Assembly: GCA_003567475.1 (NCBI GenBank)
Contig: PWZL01000038.1
Span: forward strand, 1-57,556
Origin: Gammaproteobacteria bacterium
GTDB taxonomy: Bacteria; Pseudomonadota; Gammaproteobacteria; Steroidobacterales; PWYM01
Length of the DNA stretch: 57,556 nucleotides
Reading direction: 5' to 3'
Shown: in pieces, positions 1 to 8,872 of the stretch
Layout: each line of letters begins with the position of its first letter
Position numbering within the stretch: the first letter of the stretch is position 1
Notes under the pieces: generated by a model
What the model was told of the DNA's origin: nothing
The model's database searches: none
The model's input: only the letters and a program-made list of their open reading frames with translations
Translations under genes and position numbers: made by a program

Positions 1-876
1 ACCGCCCGAAGCGCGCCTCAAGCCCAGCCAGTTGTCCATGTACCCGGTCGCAGCCATGGCCATCACCGCAAACGGCGACAGCGGCGTCGGCAACAGCACC
101 AGCGCATACACCAGCACCAGCCATGCGCGGTTCAGGGTGTAGCGACCCGCCAGCCAGTGCGTTACCGCGAAACCCTGCAAAGTCATCGCCAGCACAAACA
201 CGATTGCCGCATTGCCCAGACCGCCGCCCGCCTCGGTAAACAGCGCGCCGACGAACACCGCACTGACGATGAGACTCACCAGCCGTCCCGCCTTGAGCCC
301 GCGGAATTCCAGGCCCGCACGCGGCGGAGGGCGGAGCAGGCCTTCCAGCCAACGGCCCAGCAGCAGAGCCACAAACAGGCTGATCAGCAGGCCGCCAAAT
401 GCCAGACCGAACAACAGTCCGGCGACCAGCTCGGCCACCTGCGCCGCTTCCGCGCCCCCGCCGCCGAAAGCCCGGGCGAGCTCCGGGGCCACCTGTGCCG
501 CGATCTCACGACCCGCAGGCAGTGCCGCGAACACTCCGGCCAGCGCACCCAGCACCAACGTGCCGGCCTGAAACGCGAAATCAAGTGAGCCGTAGCGCCC
601 CACCAGACTCGCGCCACCCACCACGGCGCCGAGAATCACCACCGCACTCAAGGCCAGCGCCAGACCCTGCGCGCCGCCCTGGATCGCGGTGACCGCACCC
701 AGCACCCCGGCTGCGGCCAGTGCAGCAATCGTCCCCTCGCGCGGCCCCTTGAGAAGCGTCGCGAAGGCGACCAGCGCGGCAGCCAGCGGCATGAACAACG
801 GCACCAGAAACAACGCCGCGGCCAGCAGGATGACCCGGTGACGTGGCCCGCCGAGCCAGGCAGCAACTTTCTCCAT
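1..876 (-). CDS. DUF2232 family multi-pass membrane protein (C-terminus off the left edge)
   Basis: Read directly on the minus strand: an ATG at 876 opens a frame that stays open for 292 codons to the window edge, so the C-terminus is missing. The product starts MEKVAAWLGGPRHRVILLAA and is a chain of hydrophobic segments rich in Ala, Leu, Gly and Val, with short basic loops such as LLRPPPRAGLEF. This fits the DUF2232 (YybS-like) integral membrane family, which in many proteobacteria sits between rpsR and rplI. The upstream neighbour here is rpsR, 44 nt away, and rplI would be expected just beyond the left edge. Function is unknown. The family call rests on hydrophobicity and position, so it is moderately certain; that the frame is a real gene is near certain. 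Confidence 0.8.
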   Translation of the reverse strand, partial: MEKVAAWLGGPRHRVILLAAALFLVPLFMPLAAALVAFATLLKGPREGTIAALAAAGVLGAVTAIQGGAQGLALALSAVVILGAVVGGASLVGRYGSLDFAFQAGTLVLGALAGVFAALPAGREIAAQVAPELARAFGGGGAEAAQVAELVAGLLFGLAFGGLLISLFVALLLGRWLEGLLRPPPRAGLEFRGLKAGRLVSLIVSAVFVGALFTEAGGGLGNAAIVFVLAMTLQGFAVTHWLAGRYTLNRAWLVLVYALVLLPTPLSPFAVMAMAATGYMDNWLGLRRASGG

Positions 877-886
877 CAAACCGGAC

Positions 887-914
887 TGCCCGGGCATCGG
901 TCGATGCCCGGGCA
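887..914 (-). promoter_or_regulatory. Perfect 13-bp inverted repeat between rpsR and the DUF2232 gene
   Basis: Positions 887-899 (TGCCCGGGCATCG) and 902-914 are exact reverse complements separated by 2 nt, giving about a 12-bp stem with a tetraloop in RNA. Each arm contains the 10-bp palindrome TGCCCGGGCA. The element lies 7 nt after the rpsR stop and 11 nt before the DUF2232 start. No U-tract follows on the minus strand (GTCCGGTTTG), so it is not a standard intrinsic terminator. An intercistronic processing or 3'-end-stabilising hairpin is the likeliest role. The structure is seen; the function is inferred. Confidence 0.75.
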
Positions 915-920
915 AGCGCC

Positions 921-1145
921 TCAGTGCCGGTCGGTGTAAGGCAGCAGCGCGATATAGCGCGCGCGCTTGACGGCAGTGGCCAGCTGACGCTGGTACGGCG
1001 CCTTGGTCCCGGTGATGCGACTCGGAACAATCTTACCCGTCTCTGTGACGTAGGCCTTCAGTGTCGCGAGATCCTTGTAATCGATCTCCTTGACGCCCTC
1101 AGCGGTGAAACGGCAAAACTTTCTGCGGCGGAAAAACCTGGCCAT
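921..1145 (-). CDS. rpsR: 30S ribosomal protein S18
   Basis: 74 aa, the usual length for S18. It begins [20 protein letters not shown], typical of the family, and carries the conserved core [20 protein letters not shown] and a basic C-terminal helix ending in PYTDRH. S18 binds S6 and 16S rRNA in the platform of the small subunit. It follows rpsF after 24 nt, consistent with co-transcription. No priB gene lies between rpsF and rpsR, unlike E. coli. Confidence 0.98.
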   Translation of the reverse strand: MARFFRRRKFCRFTAEGVKEIDYKDLATLKAYVTETGKIVPSRITGTKAPYQRQLATAVKRARYIALLPYTDRH

Positions 1146-1169
1146 ATTCCTGTCTCCCTGGACGTGCGA

Positions 1170-1628
1170 TCAGGACGAGCGACCGGCGTCGTCGCCGTCG
1201 TTGTCATCGTCGTCATCACTATCGGTGTCATCGTCATCGCGGCCGCCACGCTCACGGCGGCGACCGTCTCCTTCGTCACGGCGGCGCGAATCCCGCGACT
1301 TCTCTTCGTCCGCGGCCTTGGCCATCAGCGACGGCTCGGTGACCGCCTCATCGCGATGAATCACCATGTGGCGCAGCACGGCATCGTTGAAGCGGAACAT
1401 CGAAACCAGCTCGTCCAGTGTGGCCTTGTCCGACTCGATGTTCAGCAGCACGTAGTGCGCCTTGTGAACCTTGTTGATCTGGTAGGCGAGCTGGCGGCGA
1501 CCCCAGTCCTCATGGCGATGAATCTGGCCACCATTGCCCTCGATCAGGCCCCGGTAGCGCTCTACCATGGCAGGCACCTGTTCGCTCTGGTCAGGGTGGA
1601 CCAGGAACACGATTTCGTAATGTCTCAC
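1170..1628 (-). CDS. rpsF: 30S ribosomal protein S6 with an unusual Arg/Asp-rich C-terminal tail
   Basis: 152 aa from a GTG at 1628, chosen because GAGGAG lies just upstream and the protein then begins (M)[18 protein letters not shown], the standard S6 start. The frame is open further upstream but that part does not resemble S6. Residues 1-100 form the ferredoxin-like S6 fold, including [20 protein letters not shown]. From about residue 104 the protein runs into a low-complexity tail: first Arg/Glu/Gly-rich, then about 20 residues that are mainly Asp, ending GDDAGRSS. E. coli S6 is shorter and gets post-translational glutamates from RimK; here the acidic tail is encoded. S6 pairs with S18, encoded next. 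Confidence 0.97.
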   Translation of the reverse strand: MRHYEIVFLVHPDQSEQVPAMVERYRGLIEGNGGQIHRHEDWGRRQLAYQINKVHKAHYVLLNIESDKATLDELVSMFRFNDAVLRHMVIHRDEAVTEPSLMAKAADEEKSRDSRRRDEGDGRRRERGGRDDDDTDSDDDDDNDGDDAGRSS

Positions 1629-1709
1629 GGTATCTCCTCGTGGATAAATCGCCTCCCGAGCCCCGCCGATGCACTGCTGAGCGCCGACGGTTGCGGTGAA
1701 GCAAGGAGT

Positions 1710-1753
1710 GGGCAGGCCAAGCGTCCTGCCCCTTCGGCGACCCTGCCGCCGAA
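1710..1753 (-). promoter_or_regulatory. Tandem stem-loops in the rpsF upstream region
   Basis: Two adjacent inverted repeats lie in the 236-nt gap between rlmB and rpsF. The first is GGGCAGG (1710-1716) with CCTGCCC (1725-1731), a 7-bp stem and 8-nt loop. The second is TTCGGCG (1733-1739) with CGCCGAA (1747-1753), a 7-bp stem and 7-nt loop. Many bacterial rpsF operons carry a leader RNA bound by the S6:S18 complex, so these are candidate pieces of such a leader, but I could not align them to the known motif. No convincing -35/-10 pair for rpsF was found in the gap. Confidence 0.4.
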
Positions 1754-1778
1754 AAAATAACCGCTCCCCAGGGAGCGG
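1752..1778 (-). terminator. Rho-independent terminator of rnr-rlmB
   Basis: On the minus strand the repeat CCGCTCC-CTGG-GGAGCGG (1761-1778) is followed at once by TTATTTTTT (complement of 1752-1760). A GC-rich 7-bp stem with a short loop and a U-tract is a textbook intrinsic terminator. It lies about 87 nt past the rlmB stop and would separate rnr-rlmB transcripts from rpsF-rpsR. It is the only strong intrinsic terminator I found in the window. Confidence 0.88.
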
Positions 1779-1864
1779 CAGCCGTGCATCATAGTAGATC
1801 GCGCCTGCCGGCGGCAAGTGAAACGCCTTGTCCAACCGCCGTTTCTCGCATCAGCGGCCGGGCT

Positions 1865-2686
1865 TCATCCGGGGAGCGCCTGGCGCTGGCGCAGCACTTC
1901 GTACAAACACACGCCTGTTGCCACCGACACGTTCAGGCTCGCGACCACCCCCGCCATGGGCAGCTTGACCAGCTCGTCGCAGTGCTGCCGTGTCAGGTGC
2001 CTGAGCCCTTCCCCCTCGCCCCCCATCACCAGCGCGAGAGGCCCCGTGAGCTCCGCCGACCACACCGGGCCGGGAGCATCGCCTGCCGCCCCGATGATGC
2101 GAAGCCCATGATCGCGCAGCGTCCGAAGCACCCGCGCAAGATTGACCACCTGCGCGAGCGGGACGTGGGCCGCCGCGCCGCTCGCGGTCTTGATGGCGGC
2201 AGCCGTGAGCGAGGCGGCACGACGCATCGGAATGACCACCGCATCGACCCCTGCGGCGTCCGCACTGCGCAGGCAGGCGCCCAGATTGCGCGGGTCCTGC
2301 ACACCGTCAAGCACCAGCACCAGCGGCGGAGTCACACAGGCTTCGAGGCGCATCAACAGCGCGTGCTCGTCCATCGGCTCGCAGGCCGTCACCTCAGCCA
2401 GCACCCCCTGGTGAACGGCGCCGTCAGCGAGACGATCAAGCTCGCCACCGGCTACTGCGTCCAGGCTGAGGCCGGCGTCCGCCACCGCTGCTCTCAGCTG
2501 TTCAAGCCGCCGGTCACGCCGCTGCGCATCCACCACCACCCTGCGCAGGCGCTCAGGGGCGCGGGCAAGAAATGCGCCGACACTGTGCAGGCCATAGATC
2601 CATTGCGTCGCGCCCTCGCCCCTGCGCACCGCCTGCCCGCGCTGCGACGACCCGCCCGCCGAGCCCTTGCGCCGCCGTGCGCTCAT
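1865..2686 (-). CDS. rlmB: 23S rRNA (guanosine-2251-2'-O)-methyltransferase RlmB
   Basis: 273 aa SpoU-type SPOUT methyltransferase. After a basic N-terminal stretch the substrate-binding domain starts near IYGLHSVGAFL. The three SPOUT motifs follow: LVLDGVQDPRNLGACLRSAD, then LALVMGGEGEGLRHLTRQHC, then VASLNVSVATGVCLYEVLRQ, which build the trefoil-knot SAM site. The enzyme methylates G2251 in the 23S rRNA P-loop. Its ATG overlaps the rnr stop by 4 nt (ATGA), so the two genes are almost certainly co-transcribed and translationally coupled, the same order as in E. coli. A terminator follows. Confidence 0.96.
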   Translation of the reverse strand: MSARRRKGSAGGSSQRGQAVRRGEGATQWIYGLHSVGAFLARAPERLRRVVVDAQRRDRRLEQLRAAVADAGLSLDAVAGGELDRLADGAVHQGVLAEVTACEPMDEHALLMRLEACVTPPLVLVLDGVQDPRNLGACLRSADAAGVDAVVIPMRRAASLTAAAIKTASGAAAHVPLAQVVNLARVLRTLRDHGLRIIGAAGDAPGPVWSAELTGPLALVMGGEGEGLRHLTRQHCDELVKLPMAGVVASLNVSVATGVCLYEVLRQRQALPG

Positions 2687-4917
2687 CGGCGTCGGCGGCG
2701 TCGGCGGCCCTGGCGCGCCGGGGCCGGCGCAGGCGCAGGCGCTTCGGCATTTTCAGGCGACTCGACCAGCTCGAAGTCGATCTTGCGGTCTTCCAGATTG
2801 ACGCGCAGAACGCGGACACGGACATGTCCCGTCAGACCGTACACCGTACCGCTGCGCTCACCCACCAGCGCCCGACGTATTGGATCGTGGCGGAAATACT
2901 CCTTCCCCAGGTAGGACACATGCACAAGCCCTTCCACATGAACTTCGCTCAGCCGCACGAACACGCCGAAGGGCATGACGCCGGTGATGACGCCGTCGTA
3001 CTCCGTCCCGATATGATCCTGCATGAATTCGCACTTGAGGCGGTCATGGGAATCCCAGGTGGCCTCGTCGGCGCGGCGTTCGGCGCGCGAGGTGAGATCG
3101 CCGAGTCGCTCCACATCCGGCATGGCGTAGGCGAAACCCTTCGCCGATCCATGCTCGAGCACATGGCGGATGCCCCGGTGGACCATAAGGTCAGGATAGC
3201 GCCGGATCGGTGAAGTGAAATGCGCGTAGGCCGGCAACGCGAGGCCGAAGTGGCCGATATTGCGCGGACGGTAAACCGCTGCCTGCATCGAGCGCAGCAC
3301 CACCATCTCCACCAGCTCACGCTCGGGATGATCGTGCAGACGCTCGACCGCCCGGTAGAGATCACGCGGTTTCAGCGTCTGGCCCTTGGGCAGTTTGACA
3401 TCGAACGTGGCCAGGAACAGGCGCAGCTCTTCGAGTTTCTCGTTGGCGGGACCCTCATGCACGCGATACAGCGTAGGCATTCGATGGTGCCGCAGGAAGC
3501 GTGCCGCCTCGACATTGGCGGCGATCATGCATTCCTCGATGATGCGGTGGGCCACGCCACGGTGACGCGGACTGAGTCCGGTAACGTGTCCGTCCTCGTC
3601 GAAGTCGAAGGCCACCTCCGGCACGTCGAAGTCCAGCGCGCCGCGGCGCCGCCGAGCGGTGATCAGCGCCTTCCAAGCCTCGTGCAGTTCTCGGAGAGGA
3701 TTGGCAAGACGCTGGACGGCGGGCCGGCCGCGGCCTGTCTCCAGCCAGGTCGTCACGTCCTCGTAAGTCAGTCGGGCTGCTGACCGCATGACCGCCGAGT
3801 AGAACTCCGAGCCCTTGACCTTGCCGTCACGGCCCAGGTGCATGTCGCAGACCATGCACAACCGATCCACCTGTGGATTGAGCGAGCACAGCCCGTTCGA
3901 CAGCGCCTCGGGCAGCATCGGGATGACCCGATTGGGAAAATACACCGAGGTGCCTCGGCGCTGGGCCTCCTGATCGAGGGGCGTGCCGGGTCGGACATAA
4001 TGCGAGACATCCGCGATGGCCACCAGGATGCGCCAGCCATCGTCGGCAGGCTCGCAGTAAACGGCGTCGTCGAAGTCGCGCGCATCCGCCCCGTCAATCG
4101 TCACCAGCGGCAGATCCCGCAGGTCCACCCGACCCCGCTTGGCGGTGCCAGGCACCCGCTGGGGCATGGCCTCGGCCTCGGCCAGCACCTCCTCCGGCCA
4201 TTCCTGCGGCAACCCGAAAGCATGCACCGCCATCTCGACTTCCATGCCGGGGGCGCCCGGGTTGCCGAGCACGCGGGTGACCCGACCGATGGCGAGCCGG
4301 TTCTCCTCGGGATACTCGTCGATCCCGACCAGCACCGCATTGCCAGGCTGCGCGCCACCATGGCCACCGCGCGGAATGACCACGTGATGAGGGATACGCG
4401 GATTGTCGGGCACCACGTACGTCACGCCCGACTCCCGATGCAGCCGGCCGACCAGTTCGGAGTGAGCGCGCTCAAGCACCTCCATCACCGAGCCCATAGG
4501 CCGACCCTGGCGGTCTTCACCCCGCACCTGCACCGCCGCACGATCGCCGTCAAACAGCCGCCGCATCTGGCGCGCCGGCAGGAAGATGTCCTGTTCGCCC
4601 TTGTCAGGGATCAGGAAACCGAAGCCATCCCGATGACCCTGCACCCTCCCGGGCACGAGATCGGCTTTGCGCACCAGCAGGTACTCGTCCCGACGGTTTC
4701 GCAGCACCTCGCCGGCACGGATCAGACCGGCCAACCGTTCCTCCAGCGCTGCGCGCGCCTGCGGGTCGTCGGCGACTTCGACCTGTTCGGCAAGCCGCTC
4801 CAGCGTGGCCGGCGCCCCCTCACGCTCCAGGGCCTCCAGCACCTGCTCTGCGGCAGGCACGCCTGCGTCCTGCCGTTCCCGCCTCGCACGACGGCGGCTG
4901 CCACTTCGTCTGCTCAA
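2683..4917 (-). CDS. rnr: Ribonuclease R
   Basis: 744 aa from a TTG at 4917, chosen because GGGAG sits 6 nt upstream and the product then starts with a basic (M)SRRSGSRRRARRER stretch. A further in-frame TTG at 4953 would reach into the tRNA-Leu promoter and lacks a clear ribosome site. Domains in order: N-terminal helix-turn-helix-like region; cold-shock domains (HRDGFGFLIPDKGEQDIFLP); RNB nuclease with the acidic metal site TIDGADARDFDDAVYCE; S1 domain near GVITGVMPFGVFVRLSEVHV. The C-terminus is an Ala/Pro then Arg-rich tail, as in many RNase R proteins. It is a 3'-5' exoribonuclease that degrades structured RNA. rlmB follows with a 4-nt overlap. Confidence 0.96.
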   Translation of the reverse strand: MSRRSGSRRRARRERQDAGVPAAEQVLEALEREGAPATLERLAEQVEVADDPQARAALEERLAGLIRAGEVLRNRRDEYLLVRKADLVPGRVQGHRDGFGFLIPDKGEQDIFLPARQMRRLFDGDRAAVQVRGEDRQGRPMGSVMEVLERAHSELVGRLHRESGVTYVVPDNPRIPHHVVIPRGGHGGAQPGNAVLVGIDEYPEENRLAIGRVTRVLGNPGAPGMEVEMAVHAFGLPQEWPEEVLAEAEAMPQRVPGTAKRGRVDLRDLPLVTIDGADARDFDDAVYCEPADDGWRILVAIADVSHYVRPGTPLDQEAQRRGTSVYFPNRVIPMLPEALSNGLCSLNPQVDRLCMVCDMHLGRDGKVKGSEFYSAVMRSAARLTYEDVTTWLETGRGRPAVQRLANPLRELHEAWKALITARRRRGALDFDVPEVAFDFDEDGHVTGLSPRHRGVAHRIIEECMIAANVEAARFLRHHRMPTLYRVHEGPANEKLEELRLFLATFDVKLPKGQTLKPRDLYRAVERLHDHPERELVEMVVLRSMQAAVYRPRNIGHFGLALPAYAHFTSPIRRYPDLMVHRGIRHVLEHGSAKGFAYAMPDVERLGDLTSRAERRADEATWDSHDRLKCEFMQDHIGTEYDGVITGVMPFGVFVRLSEVHVEGLVHVSYLGKEYFRHDPIRRALVGERSGTVYGLTGHVRVRVLRVNLEDRKIDFELVESPENAEAPAPAPAPARQGRRRRRRR

Positions 4918-4946
4918 ACTCGTCTCCCGACATTCGACCGGGCAAA

Positions 4947-4975
4947 TTGACAAGGCCCGGGACAGTGATTACATT
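4947..4975 (+). promoter_or_regulatory. Sigma70 promoter of tRNA-Leu
   Basis: A perfect -35 TTGACA (4947-4952), a 17-bp spacer and a -10 TACATT (4970-4975) precede the tRNA by 36 nt. The sequence after the -10 is GCGCG, a GC-rich discriminator of the kind found at stringently controlled stable-RNA promoters. It lies in the divergent gap between rnr and the tRNA. Confidence 0.75.
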
Positions 4976-5011
4976 GCGCGTCTTCCTGACGCGGACCTCG
5001 TTCGTGTCAGA

Positions 5012-5098
<87 letters not shown>

Positions 5099-5199
5099 TC
5101 TTTGCAAGGTAACACAGGCCTTGCCTGCCCACAGTCGCGGCTTGCCGAAGGGTAGCAGGCGTGCACTGGCGTCATACGTGACACTTCACGCCGGCTGCT

Positions 5200-6510
<1,311 letters not shown>

Positions 6511-6553
6511 CTACCTGAGGGGTGATGCCCGCGGCGGCATCGTCTGCCGCCAG

Positions 6554-6745
6554 TCAGCCGCGAACGGCGTACAGCAACAGCAATCCGGCCAGCATGATCA
6601 CCAGCCCCCCGATCCGCAGTTCACGGTCGGAGAGCTGGCCGATCACCAGCAGGCTTAGTCGCCAGCGCTGCGGGCTGGCGAAGGGTAGCAGGCCTTCGAG
6701 TACCAGGTACAGCGCGAAGGCCGCCAGCAGGTCCGTCCAGAGCAT
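6554..6745 (-). CDS. DUF2065 family small membrane protein (YjeT-like)
   Basis: 63 aa with two hydrophobic segments: about residues 1-20 (LLAAFALYLVLEGLLPF) and about 44-61 (IGGLVIMLAGLLLLYAVRG). The motif LVLEGLLPFASPQRWR is characteristic of DUF2065, the family of E. coli YjeT, which sits between hflC and purA exactly as here. Function is unknown; the constant position hints at a link with the HflKC-FtsH membrane complex, but this is inference. It starts 15 nt after the hflC stop. Confidence 0.92.
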   Translation of the reverse strand: MLWTDLLAAFALYLVLEGLLPFASPQRWRLSLLVIGQLSDRELRIGGLVIMLAGLLLLYAVRG

Positions 6746-6760
6746 GCCGCGCTCGCGCAG

Positions 6761-7630
6761 TTACGGCGTCGGCGACATATCGCGCATATAGCGGAAGAAG
6801 TCGCTGTCGGGCTCCAGGACCAGGATGTCCTGCTCGAGGCCGATCGACTCACGATACGCCTGCATACTCCGGAAGAAGGAGTAGAACTCCGGATTCCGGG
6901 TAAACGCCTGGGCGTAGATCTCCGTGGAGCGTGCATCGCCATCACCCCGGATGCGTTCGGCATCGCGGCGGGCCTCAGCCAGGATCACCACTCGCTGACG
7001 ATCGGCATCGGCGCGGATCTGCTCCGACCGCTCGGCACCGCGCGCTCGCCAGTCAGCAGCCACCCGCGCACGCTCCTGGCGCATGCGGTTGAACACCGAA
7101 TCGCTGACCTCGTCGGGCAGGTCGATCTGCTTGACACGGATATCCAGGATGTCGATGCCCAGCGTGCCTGCCGCCTGGGTGGCGCGGGCCAGCATGGCGT
7201 CCATCATCTCGGAACGCTCGAGCGAGACCACTTCCTGCACCGTACGCCGGGCAAACTCGCCCCGGATGCCGTCTTTGACGATTTCGGTCAGGCGCATGGC
7301 GGCGACACGCTCATCGCCGCGCGTAGAGCGGTAGAACTCGCCCGGCTCGATGATCCGCCACTTGATGAAGAAATCCACTCGCAGGTTTTTGAGCTCCGCT
7401 GTCAGAAACTCCTCCGGCGGGTTGTAGATCCTCAGTACCTGATTGGAGAGCTTGACGACATTGTTGACGATCGGGATTTTGACATGCAGGCCCGGATCGT
7501 AATCATCGCGGATGATTTCGCCGAAGCGGAACTTGAGTGCATGCTCGCGCTCGTTGACGGTGAACACCGACATACTGACGCCGATACCGATCAACACCAG
7601 GACGAAGAGAAGAATATTGAACTTACCCAT
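6761..7630 (-). CDS. hflC: HflC, FtsH protease modulator (SPFH/band 7)
   Basis: 289 aa. One N-terminal membrane anchor (about residues 4-24, FNILLFVLVLIGIGVSMSVF) precedes a periplasmic SPFH domain with HALKFRFGEI and the coiled region rich in RAEAD-type repeats (EQIRADADRQRVVILAEARR). With HflK it forms the cage around FtsH that controls quality control of membrane proteins. It begins 21 nt after the hflK stop, with GGGAGG about 12 nt before the ATG. Confidence 0.97.
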   Translation of the reverse strand: MGKFNILLFVLVLIGIGVSMSVFTVNEREHALKFRFGEIIRDDYDPGLHVKIPIVNNVVKLSNQVLRIYNPPEEFLTAELKNLRVDFFIKWRIIEPGEFYRSTRGDERVAAMRLTEIVKDGIRGEFARRTVQEVVSLERSEMMDAMLARATQAAGTLGIDILDIRVKQIDLPDEVSDSVFNRMRQERARVAADWRARGAERSEQIRADADRQRVVILAEARRDAERIRGDGDARSTEIYAQAFTRNPEFYSFFRSMQAYRESIGLEQDILVLEPDSDFFRYMRDMSPTP

Positions 7631-7651
7631 TTGGATTCCGGCCTCCCTGGC

Positions 7652-8803
7652 TCAGCGGATCACGCGCGCACGGCGTTCGTCACGGCCGTCCGAGGTGGAC
7701 TCCGGCAGCTGCAGCGGCCGGATCGATGCCTGGGAATCGCGATTGACCGGACGATCTGTCGTCGCGCCGCGTCGTTCCAGGAGCTTGTCCATGGGAAGGT
7801 ACAGCAGATTCCCGCTGCCCTCCGTATCCATGATCACCTTCGATGCCCTGCCCAGCACCTCCTCCATCGTTTCCAGATAGAGACGCTGGCGGGTGACCGC
7901 GGGAGCCTGCTCGTAGGCCGCCAGCAGGTTCACGAAACGATCCGCCTCACCGTCAGCCACCGCGATCAACCGGTCGCGATACGCCATGGCATCCTCGATC
8001 TGGCGGGCGGCGGCACCGCGCGCCCGCGGCACGATATCGTTGGCGTAAGCCTGGGCTTCGAGCTGCAGGCGTTCGAAATCCTCGCGCGCCTTGATCGCGT
8101 CCTGCACCGCGGCCTGCACCTGCTGCGGGAAGTTCGCCTCCTGCAGGTTCACCTGGGTGACCTCGATTCCGGTGCCGTAGGCGTTCAGGGTCGACTGGAT
8201 CACCTGCTGGGTGCGCTGCGCGACCTCGGCGCGACCCTCGGTCAGGATGAAGTCCAGATCGTTTTTACCGATCACCTCGCGAATCGCGCTCTCGGCAACG
8301 TCCGCAAGCGTCTCTTCCGGATTTCGCACATTGAACAGGAAGGCGACCGGATCGGTCCGGCGGAACTGGACGGCCAGGTCGACCTGCACCAACGTCTCGT
8401 CACGGGTCAGCATGCGCATGCGCAGGGGAAAGCGGTCCACCTGGCTGACGTTGATCTTCTCGACGGTCTGCACCGGCCATGGAATCCGCCAATGCAGTCC
8501 CGGCAAGGTGGTGGTCGAATACTCGCCGAAGGTCATCACCACCCCACGTTCGGAATCGTCGACCTTGTAGAATCCGGTGAGCAGCCAGACGACCAGTGCC
8601 GCGCCAACAATCAAACCGGGACCGATGCCGCCGCCGGAGCCGCCTATACGGCTCCCGCCGTCGCCACCGCCGCGTTTCCCGCCGAACACCGACGACAGCC
8701 GGCGTTGCAGGTCACGCACCACCTGGTCCAGGTCGGGTGGCCCCTTATCGCCACCGCCCTGGTTCCAGGGGTTCTTGTTGTTGCCAGATTCATTCCAGGA
8801 CAT
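7652..8803 (-). CDS. hflK: HflK, FtsH protease modulator (SPFH/band 7)
   Basis: 383 aa. The Asn/Gly-rich N-terminus (MSWNESGNNKNPWNQGGGDK) is typical of HflK, followed by a glycine-rich stretch, one membrane segment (about 75-95, IGPGLIVGAALVVWLLTGFY) and the SPFH domain opening with VDDSERGVVMTFGEYSTT. It is the partner of HflC, encoded next. The 69-nt gap to hflX upstream contains only a short 6-bp inverted repeat. Confidence 0.97.
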   Translation of the reverse strand: MSWNESGNNKNPWNQGGGDKGPPDLDQVVRDLQRRLSSVFGGKRGGGDGGSRIGGSGGGIGPGLIVGAALVVWLLTGFYKVDDSERGVVMTFGEYSTTTLPGLHWRIPWPVQTVEKINVSQVDRFPLRMRMLTRDETLVQVDLAVQFRRTDPVAFLFNVRNPEETLADVAESAIREVIGKNDLDFILTEGRAEVAQRTQQVIQSTLNAYGTGIEVTQVNLQEANFPQQVQAAVQDAIKAREDFERLQLEAQAYANDIVPRARGAAARQIEDAMAYRDRLIAVADGEADRFVNLLAAYEQAPAVTRQRLYLETMEEVLGRASKVIMDTEGSGNLLYLPMDKLLERRGATTDRPVNRDSQASIRPLQLPESTSDGRDERRARVIR

Positions 8804-8872
8804 CGGTTTTCATTCCCTGATTGACTTGCAGGTCCTATGGGTCGACACCCCTCGGATGGGGTGCGGCCCGGC

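Noticed and set aside
1640-1648. DnaA-box-like 9-mer (TTATCCACG on the minus strand) just before the rpsF ribosome site
   Set aside because: One mismatch to the consensus and isolated. About a dozen such hits are expected by chance in a window of this size, and there is no origin context.
2683-2760. GC-rich tandem triplets at the rnr 3' end as a DNA repeat element
   Set aside because: They encode the Ala/Pro and Arg-rich C-terminal tail of RNase R, which is common in the family.
1784-2914. Long open frame of 376 codons on the plus strand opposite rlmB and rnr
   Set aside because: Mirror frame of high-GC genes on the other strand; His/Arg/Ala-rich composition with no recognisable domain.
5104-5124. 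GCAAGG/CCTTGC hairpin after tRNA-Leu as a terminator
   Set aside because: Six base pairs and no following U-tract.
5131-5163. Minus-strand reading R-L-L-P-F-G-K-P-R-L resembling the DUF2065 motif, with a 15-bp match to the real gene near 6679
   Set aside because: A 15-bp identity is expected about once by chance in a window of this size; there is no open frame or further similarity around it.
8846-8863. CACCCC/GGGGTG inverted repeat between hflX and hflK
   Set aside because: Only 6 bp, no U-tract and inside a well-known operon; too weak to call a terminator.
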